This document shows positions 57,393-64,000 of a stretch of 64,000 nt of DNA, piece by piece. Positions within the stretch are counted from its first letter, which is position 1. The number at the start of each line of letters is the position of its first letter. Source of the stretch: Coleophoma eucalyptorum (taxonomy: Eukaryota > Ascomycota > Leotiomycetes > Helotiales > Dermateaceae); NCBI GenBank assembly GCA_026120035.1, contig JALRME010000012.1:1054001-1118000 (forward strand), in the 5' to 3' direction. Both the position numbers and the translations under genes were made by a program. A model generated the notes under the pieces. It saw nothing but the letters and a program-made list of their open reading frames with translations. It was not told the origin of the DNA and ran no database searches.

Positions 57393-57690
57393 CGTGAACT
57401 GTGAGCTCTGTCGCCAATGCGATCAAGTGTTCCAGAACCTGATCACCATGTGACAGGTGTCGAAGACGGCGAGTATCAGAAAGCTGTTACTACAAAGTTG
57501 ATCGTGACAATGCCAATAGCGGTGGTAGCAGTGGCAACATGATTGGTACCAAGTTACTCTCCAAAATGGACAAGGTTTAGGCTTATGTTGGTAGAAGTCC
57601 GGGGATGTTTCGAAGCGGCCAAGAAACGGAGTGTCATCTTCGCTCAAGCGGTTCAGGTCTTGATGTGAGTCTTGAGCCACTTCTCATGAC
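57393..57690 (+). pseudogene. Zn(II)2Cys6 regulator relic (frameshift and stop)
   Basis: The first half of a zinc cluster is read as VNCELCRQ near 57393-57416. After a frame change it continues IKCSRT, a TGA at 57440, then SPCDRCRRRRVSESCYYK to about 57500. Together this gives the CX2CX6C...CX2CX6C spacing. A low-complexity region (NANSGGSSGN) and a TAG follow near 57580. No regulatory domain is found downstream. This is a fragment of a dead transcription factor. Confidence 0.5.
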
Positions 57691-57965
57691 CAAGATAATC
57701 CATTCCTCTTCTTCAGTCTTTTGTGAGACGGTGTGCTTACGAGAGTAGGAAAGTACCTGTGATAAACGATGCTCAAACTCTCAACACCCCCTTAACCGAT
57801 GCTTCTACAAGCAATATATTGGGTATTGATTCATCATCATTCAATGCTTCTATTTTGCCGGAATTGCAGAAGTCTATCGGAATCATCGGATGATCTGAAT
57901 AATCAACTGCAATTCTTCGCTGAAAGATTGTAGCCACAGAAATGTTTGCAAATCTAACAAGTCAG
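57691..57965. other. Short featureless spacer
   Basis: About 275 bp after the zinc-cluster relic; nothing supported. Confidence 0.35.
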
Positions 57966-58115
57966 GTATTGTCGGTATGCGATTTACAGGTCATCGCGAG
58001 ACCGAGTTACATGTTACAGCATTCTTAGCAAGGCAGATATACATACCTGCCTCCCTTACACCCTTTTCTATATAGATATCTATTATCTATGAACTAAATT
58101 TATACCTGTTGGCCT
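57966..58115 (+). repeat. Copia-LTR-like fragment, family B
   Basis: Reads tgtcggtatgcgatttacag, then gtcatcgcgagaccgagtta, aligned by eye with 24283 and 51847 copies. Decayed; ends approximate. Confidence 0.35.
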
Positions 58116-58668
58116 AAAGTCGTATTTTACGTGACCTACGTGAACTAAGAGGTTTGTTAGGACTAACTTGAATAAAACATACGAATACAGAGTGTAGATA
58201 TATCTAAAATAAATTTGATTATTGTGAAGGTTATGTTGATATATACTACTACTGGTAGACTGCACCCCCCAAAAAATTTAGATCTCGTAGCACTAGCCTG
58301 AATGACCATGTTGCTTTAACTTCGCTGGCCTCGGATATCAATCTCCATCAAAGAACTCTACTTAGTATGTAGAACAAGGACGAGAGTTGTATGAGTATCA
58401 GTCGTCCAAAGATATCCGCGATCCTTGCTAGCGCTGCTGACTGTGCTATAACACATCGAACAACGTCGACGGTGACAAGCACATTGTAGGTCACCTTTGA
58501 AAGACATTTGCATGATTTCTAATTCACAAATAGATTGCAGCATCAACCATCAACTTAATTATATTGATATCCCTTGTTATTGTAATTAGCATCATCTCCG
58601 AGCTCACTACAGCACCGTGTCAGACTCCCGTCGCACGAGAACGCCCGAAATCAGGCCCATGAAGCACG
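58116..58668. other. Upstream region of the 231-residue protein gene
   Basis: About 550 bp, AT-rich at first and then a likely promoter. No gene supported. Confidence 0.4.
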
Positions 58669-59364
58669 ATGGCAAATTTCATCGAGATTTTCACATTTAC
58701 ACCCCTCCCTTCCCATCCTTTCAGCGCGACTATCGTACAGCAAGAACTACAATGGTGTCTTGACGCTCTCGCCTCTGGTCGCGACACGATCACAATGCAG
58801 TTGCGGCGCTCAGCCAGCAATCCCGAGAATGCCGGCTGCGCGGTCCTCGTCTGGGAGACGGTAGATGCGCACAACGACCTGGATCGCCGTAATATGGTTA
58901 TTCCAATCCTAGGGAAGCTACAGTCGCACGTGCAGGTTGACGTGCACAATGTATTTGTGTTGTATGTGGATGCGAAGACGCTGCCGCTTCATGATGAGAG
59001 CTTGCCTATCAGCGCGTATTGGGCCGGGAAAGGCGAGAAAGAGGAGGTTTTTCGGCATTTACTTGATGATACGGAGGAATCTTCCCGCATTTTGGGGGGG
59101 TTTCTTGTGCCTAGTCCAATCCCGCCACTGCCGATAGATTTTGAGATGTTGGCGCCGGAGATGCAGGTCAAGCTAGAGGAGAAACGGAGGTTGAAGGTGG
59201 AGTTACGCAAGCAACCACTACCAAGTGTGTTTATTGCTATCGGAAACAGGAAGGAGGTGGAGGAGAATTTGGGAAGGAAAATCGAAAGTTATGTAGAGAA
59301 GGTCGTGGGTGGGGATTGGGAGACGTGGTTGGTCGGCACGAAGGAGTTCCTCAATCAGGCATAA
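58669..59364 (+). CDS. Conserved-looking hypothetical protein, 231 aa
   Basis: Intronless frame from ATG 58669. The start MANFIEIFTFTPLPSHPFSA has beta-strand character. The middle holds QLRRSASNPENAGCAVLVWE and HVQVDVHNVFVLYVDAKTLP, followed by a charged helical part (MQVKLEEKRRLKVELRKQPL) and the end VGGDWETWLVGTKEFLNQA. No signal peptide or membrane segment. I do not recognise the family; the balanced composition and higher GC than its surroundings support a real gene. Its 3' end, from about 59292, is duplicated downstream in a second, interrupted copy. It could be a dimeric alpha/beta-barrel-type protein, but that is speculation. Confidence 0.6.
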   Translation: MANFIEIFTFTPLPSHPFSATIVQQELQWCLDALASGRDTITMQLRRSASNPENAGCAVLVWETVDAHNDLDRRNMVIPILGKLQSHVQVDVHNVFVLYVDAKTLPLHDESLPISAYWAGKGEKEEVFRHLLDDTEESSRILGGFLVPSPIPPLPIDFEMLAPEMQVKLEEKRRLKVELRKQPLPSVFIAIGNRKEVEENLGRKIESYVEKVVGGDWETWLVGTKEFLNQA

Positions 59365-59760
59365 CTTGCCTGGCTTGAGTAGTAGCTTGAGAATGCCATA
59401 GCTCCCGTTACTTAGAAGTCCAAGAGAACGATGTCTGTCTGCCCTCATCCTTAAAGCTGACGCTGACCTTGTCAGCCTCGAGTAGTAGCTTAACGACATC
59501 ATCCTCTTGCCCGTGCCAAGCCGAACAAATAAAGTTGATATTACATTTTACTCGTAGCTGCTACGATTAATATCTACTAGGTTAGCAGCCAGCTAGGCGA
59601 GCCTCACAAAATACGTCTTCTAGCTGCTACTACGAATATTAGGATCTATCTAGCCAGGCTATAGCTACTGTAGCTAGATTCTGTCCCTAGTATAAGTACT
59701 CCACTAGCAAGGTGAAGCAAATAGTATACCCCAGAATTTTAGATAAGAAAAATCACGTAA
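59292..59760 (+). repeat. Tandem segmental duplication, unit A (includes 3' end of the 231-aa gene)
   Basis: About 470 bp. Starts gtagagaaggtcgtgggtgg within the coding region, runs through the stop, and includes gtagctagattctgtcccta and caaggtgaagcaaatagtat. Repeated as unit B at 59773-59806 plus 60333-60756, diverged by scattered substitutions. Confidence 0.75.
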
Positions 59761-59772
59761 TAGCCAAGGTTA

Positions 59773-60756
59773 GGTGGAGAAGGTCGTAAATGGGAATTGG
59801 GAGCACAAAAAAAGCAAAGCTAGTGGGAAAAATTTTTGCAGACACTAGCGAGCACTAGCGTCCTTTTGAGGTATATATACTTTGCTCCCGAGCAACTGTT
59901 TTTGCTCCTTATACGATCTTACTTCATAGAATCAGTGTGTACACCTTTTAAAACAACACCATCACAACAGCGTACTGACTTCATCATTAGTTTCTAAAGT
60001 TATCGTCCTCTTCTGAGTTTTCTACGAAAGCTACAGACTCCAACCCAGACGATGAGCTGATCCTCGATGCCCCAAAGTGAAGCCGTTTACTTTCGCACTG
60101 CCTGAAAAGGTGGCGGCTCTTCTAGAGGGAGCTGTATAGAAAGTGGTGATGATCTTGGCCCACTCACCTTGGCTTTTGTCTGGGTGTTTGGGAGGGTGTC
60201 GATGGACGTCTGATGGGCTTCTCTTTTCATTGCCTTTCCTGGTTTCCCAGGGCTGCGAAGAAGAAAGTACTCTTTGATATGACGGCCCCCTCGGGGCTAT
60301 ACTGTAATAGACCGGAGAGCCGAAGCCCTGCCCACGTGGTTCGTCGGTACGAAGGAGCTCCTCCATGTATAACTTGCCTGTCTTGAGCGGTAGCTTGATG
60401 CCACCCTTTTGCCCATTCTCACTAGCCTAAGAGAACGATGCCTGCCTTTCATCACCCTTAAAATTGATGTCGACCTATTCAGTCTCGAGTAGTTGATTGA
60501 TATCCTGTTATCCATGCTTAGTCGAACAAGTAAAATTAATATTAATTGTAGCTACTTAGATTAGTATGTACGAAGTTAGCAGTCATCCTGCCGAGCTTCA
60601 TGACATCCCTTATAGCTACTACTAGGAATATTGTTAGGACCTGTTTGTCAAGGCTATAGATCCTGTAGCTAGATTCTGTCCCTAGTACGAGTACTCTACT
60701 GGCAAGGTGAAGCAAATAGCATACCTCTCACACTTTTAAATAGAAAGATCACGTAA
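59773..60756 (+). repeat. Tandem segmental duplication, unit B, split by an insertion
   Basis: First part 59773-59806 (ggtggagaaggtcgtaaatg) corresponds to the codons EKVVGG of unit A. The copy resumes at 60333 (cacgtggttcgtcggtacga) and continues to gtgaagcaaatagcatacct and tcacgtaac. The 0.53 kb between them is absent from unit A. Confidence 0.7.
59807..60332. mobile_element. Insertion inside unit B (unclassified)
   Basis: About 526 bp flanked by CAC on both sides (59804-59806 and 60333-60335), which could be a 3-bp target duplication. It begins with an A-run and aaagcaaagctagtggg; no terminal inverted repeats and no transposase seen. A 111-codon minus-strand frame (60031-60366) covers part of it but shows no known domain. 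It may be a non-autonomous element. Confidence 0.4.
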
Positions 60757-61800
60757 CAATAATAATACTAATAAAAAGTTATCTGTGTCGCTTTGGAAAT
60801 CTGTTTAGCTACCTTACATGTTACAGTCAATTTTGAACTCTCCCAAGAGAAATCCCAGTAAAGGTTAGATAATATGTTCAAGCCAAATGAATGTTGTGAC
60901 AACAACGACTCCTACGAAGGCTGTAGTGTAGATAACTTTTCAGGTAAAAGTCCGGAATGGACTGTATCCGTAGCTTTCTATCCATTCAAGTTTTAAAAAC
61001 ATAGGCAAGAACTAAGAAAGTCTCAGCAGAAAAACAGATGTTACATTACACATTAATCAGTATAGGCGAAGTTTAGTGACAAGATTATTGCACCTATCTC
61101 CCAAGCCTCGTGCAACTTGGCTTATTTGTATGCTAGACAGATTTTAGTATGCTTTACGAAGAGCTTCGTTTCAAAAGAGAAAACAAGAGGACAAATGAGG
61201 CGGCGCGTCTCGAAATATATGTGGACCCGTTGAAACTGAAAAAGGCCGATGATTCCCGAAGTTTCATCCGTGTGCACAGCTGTATCGGTTGTTTTAGAAA
61301 TTTCTGACTAAACACGAAGGCTGACTTAAGCGAGCATTGAGCATATCTTCTAACTGCCTTAACGGTCTCTTAATATTAGATGCTCTGGTGTTATTCAAAC
61401 ATTTATGATTTAAAATCTTAGGAAATTTCTTGGAAGCTCTAGCTCCACTGCTACTATAACATACTTGTGTGATATCTTTCTTGCTTCGCACAGCTCAAGG
61501 CTTCGTCTGATGAGACAAGTTTTCCTACACGGCTAGCTTGGGCTAGTTAGAACTCTATTGTTTGACACTACGCCTTGACAGCGATTCCTTACGTGGAATG
61601 TGAAAGAGAATGAAGTTCAGATCAGGGGCTTCTTTAGCGTTTCCCTATATGATCTAGCCTGACAGAACTGACCCACCTCTATGTCTGTTAACTTATAAGC
61701 CCGACCGCTGTTGTAAAGACTTTAATCAGAGCTTTGTTGATTCAACGGCTTCGGTCGTTTAGAGATCGTTCAAACTAATCCATCTGCTGAATAAACTCTG
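60757..61800. other. 1 kb intergenic region before the membrane protein gene
   Basis: AT-rich, no supported gene; should contain the promoter of the 61801 gene. Confidence 0.45.
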
Positions 61801-62960
61801 ATGATAACGGCGCCGGCGCCGACCATGGCAACTAGAGTTTCGGGCTTGATGGCGAAATCAACAAGGACGGTGTGCTCTACATTTGGTACAACGGCATCCG
61901 GCATATTTCAACGAGCAGAAGGGCCAGTTGCACCGGCGACAGCTTTGTTGGGTGGTATCCCAACTGTTGAGCTAGATGTTCCTATCACAGCGGTCTGTCT
62001 TTTATTCTTCGTCATAGGTGCCGTCACGCATTTCACATTGCATGCCCGTAATAGTAAGAGAGGACATAAGTTTCACCTCTCGGATATGATATTTGACTTC
62101 TGTATGGTACGAAATATCACTTGTATTTTGAGGATTGCGTGGTCTACGTAAGTTCTTGCGATATTACTTAAACTCCTTGGTAGTGTAGATGTTAATGATC
62201 TGCAGGCAACCTACAAACAACAGTATGATCGTCGCCGCTCTAATTTTTGAAAATGCTGGGTAAGACTAGGTTAATACTTCTTGAGTTATCAATTCTAACA
62301 AATGATAGTGTTGTCGTCTTATTTGCTGTTAATGCCATCTTAGCCCAACGTGTTCTCCGAGCACTACATCCCAACTTTGGCTGGCGTCCAACAATTCGTA
62401 TATTCTTTAACAGCATACTTGTATCTGTACCGTTTATTATTTTTTGGAATATCTTCAATCTTACTCTCGAATTTTTCGATGTCCAACCAAATGTTACACG
62501 CAGCTTCCTGTTATTCGGCTCTGTATACACAACATTTCTATCGCTGCTTCCAATTTTCACTATCTTTGGTGCTCTGATGGCACCGAGTTCCGCGCCAATC
62601 GAAAATTTTGGCACAGGCTGTTTTATAACTAAGGTTCTAATTCTCTTTTTGGCGTCATGCCTTTTGCTGGTCGGGTCTTTAACTCGTCTTGTCGGTGCAT
62701 CGGTGCTATTTCCAGTTGACAAGCCGGGAAATATTGACAGCAAAACGGTCTTTTATACGACAGGATTCCTACTTGAAATAATTGTCGTGTACGCTTATGC
62801 AATATTGCGCATTGATCTGCGATTCCATATTCCTGATGGAAGCTGTAAGGCAGGTGATTACTCTGGAGTGATCGAGATGGAATGCATCTCTCCCGAAACT
62901 ACATTGTCCAATCAAGACGACGGAACAAGCTTGCAAAGTATAATCTCAGTCTCAAAATGA
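61801..62960 (+). CDS. DUF3112-like integral membrane protein
   Basis: Three exons, 61801-62147, 62206-62259 and 62309-62960, give 1,053 nt (350 aa). After a variable N-terminus comes ALLGGIPTVELDVPITAVCL, opening the first membrane segment, then ARNSKRGHKFHLSDMIFDFC and the MVRNITCILRIAWST segment. The short middle exon gives TQPTNNSMIVAALIFENAG; exon 3 continues VVVLFAVNAILAQRVLRALH with PNFGWRP, then IRIFFNSILVSVPFIIFWNI and about three more hydrophobic segments. About seven membrane spans are expected. The order (GGIPT, GHKF, RIAWAT, QRVLRAxHPxxGW) matches fungal DUF3112 proteins, which have no assigned function. The C-terminal tail is polar and cytosolic by inference. The start could also be Met9 (ATG 61825). 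Confidence 0.85.
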
Positions 62961-63879
62961 GCCTCGGAACAAAGGAGATAGCGAACGGATCAAGTCAATT
63001 TTCCAGAAGATGATATGCAGCAAGAAGTCAAAGAAGCCGCCTGTGGGTGTTTCTATCTAAACAAAGACTGGCTTCCCTGGCTTAATACTTCTACTGCGCA
63101 TCATCTGGAGAGCTTAAAACAGTCACTGTTAACATCGAGGAGACAGAGAAGCAGTAATCCAGAAGAATTAGGCTATCACTGTTTTACATAAATCTATGTT
63201 TTCTCTTGAACCACTCTGTGGACAGCGGTAGCGCCAAACGACACGGATTTTGATAAGCTAGCTGTTACAAAGCAAGGGCGGCTGTGCATGGTATTGCAAT
63301 AGGAGCAGCGTTGCAAAGGTGGTTGATGTGACATCAATTGTTCAAGATAGGTTTAGGCGACAGAATCATTCTAGGTTCTAAGAAAGCTGGAGGGCTTTTG
63401 AAATGATGCTGTAGATGTAGTGAGGATAACCTTCGAGCTCCCCTTTACAAGGTCCATTGTTACTTTACATTGTCTTTCTTAGAAAATTTGTATCTATCTA
63501 TTTATTATCTTGCCTATAAGAAACTTGTATGCCTTAGATAATAGCCCTTTGAGCGTCAGCCGACCCAGAGCATTATGGGATTGATTTCCCACCGCTCATT
63601 GTGGAATAGGATAAGGGCACTATACGAGAAATGCAAGTCAGAAACCATGAGTAATTATTTACTCGGAAGTGAGAGTGGTATGAAGGAAAACAAGATTTAG
63701 CTGGCAATGATAACTCTTGAAGCACTACAGCCTGCATAGTCCTCTACGATTTATAAACTCTTACGCACCTCTCATACCCTCTAGACTTTTACATGCGACT
63801 TTGTGATTAATAGACCGCCATCCTTCTCACTTCGCCGTAAAACAGTCTAATCTCCCAATGCGGTTTATGAGAAATTCTC
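62961..63879. other. 0.9 kb convergent intergenic region
   Basis: AT-rich sequence between the stops of the membrane protein and the edge gene. No gene supported. Confidence 0.45.
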
Positions 63880-64000
63880 TTAATGGTTGTAGATCGCGTC
63901 CATAATGATACTTTGGTCAAAGTTCGCACCGCATAAGACAATTACGCTGGTCTCATGGGCTAGATTTTGTGCAACCTTTTTAAAGCCAGCAAGAGCGAGA
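63880..64000 (-). CDS. C-terminal end of a PLP-dependent threonine/serine dehydratase-like enzyme, 5' part beyond the window
   Basis: On the minus strand the frame entering at the right edge reads LALAGFKKVAQNLAHETSVI followed by VLCGANFDQSIIMDAIYNH and TAA at 63882-63880. The pattern A-L-A-G-x-x-K, then a strand ending VLCGANxD, is the C-terminal end of the PLP domain of threonine/serine ammonia-lyases (fold type II). There is no room for a regulatory ACT-like domain, which suggests the catabolic or serine-racemase-like group. Only 39 residues are visible. Confidence 0.6.
   Translation of the reverse strand, partial: LALAGFKKVAQNLAHETSVIVLCGANFDQSIIMDAIYNH

Overview
The window is nuclear DNA of a filamentous ascomycete (Pezizomycotina). 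Coding genes carry short introns of about 45-110 nt with GTAAGT-like donors and CTAAC/CTGAC-like branch points. The families are typical of such fungi: Zn(II)2Cys6 regulators, UNC-93-like MFS, LysM protein, subgroup C-like GH18 chitinase, GH74, P450, NRPS-like and DMATS enzymes. AT-rich blocks hold decayed repeats and pseudogenes whose stops fit C-to-T change, as expected from repeat-induced point mutation (RIP). I resolved exons by hand; exon joins quoted below keep frame throughout. The species cannot be named from the sequence.

Left third (1-24 kb), mostly intact genes: a copper amine oxidase running off the left edge, a Zn2Cys6 regulator, an UNC-93-like transporter, a secreted bacterial-type solute-binding protein, a second Zn2Cys6 regulator divergent from an intronless FAD monooxygenase, then a five-LysM protein divergent from a 1,340-residue GH18 chitinase. 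The last two form a plausible chitin-binding/chitin-cleaving pair over a shared 1.36 kb promoter region.

Middle (24-35 kb), degraded: remnants of a GFA-family enzyme, an amidohydrolase and a reductase, an intact 202-residue protein of prephenate-dehydratase/BacA-like appearance, an intact GH74 xyloglucanase, and a short-chain dehydrogenase pseudogene with several stops.

35.3-46.4 kb is the most interesting part: a P450, a three-domain A-T-TE NRPS-like synthetase, a zinc-less MDR reductase and a DMATS-type aromatic prenyltransferase. This resembles the terrequinone/asterriquinone type of gene set (synthetase, reductase, prenyltransferase), with a P450 added and no aminotransferase. It suggests a prenylated aryl/indolyl quinone, furanone or butenolide. 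About 290-bp LTR-like repeats lie at 37.3 kb (between P450 and synthetase), 47.4 kb (inverted) and 48.8 kb, so three of the four genes sit between repeat copies.

Right third (46-64 kb): repeat-rich AT DNA, an old yellow enzyme, a dead fumarylacetoacetase/alpha-beta-hydrolase fusion with six stops, an intact five-exon GST, a relic zinc-cluster regulator, an unknown 231-residue protein whose 3' end is tandemly duplicated and then interrupted by a 0.5 kb insertion, a DUF3112-like membrane protein, and the C-terminus of a threonine-dehydratase-like enzyme at the right edge.
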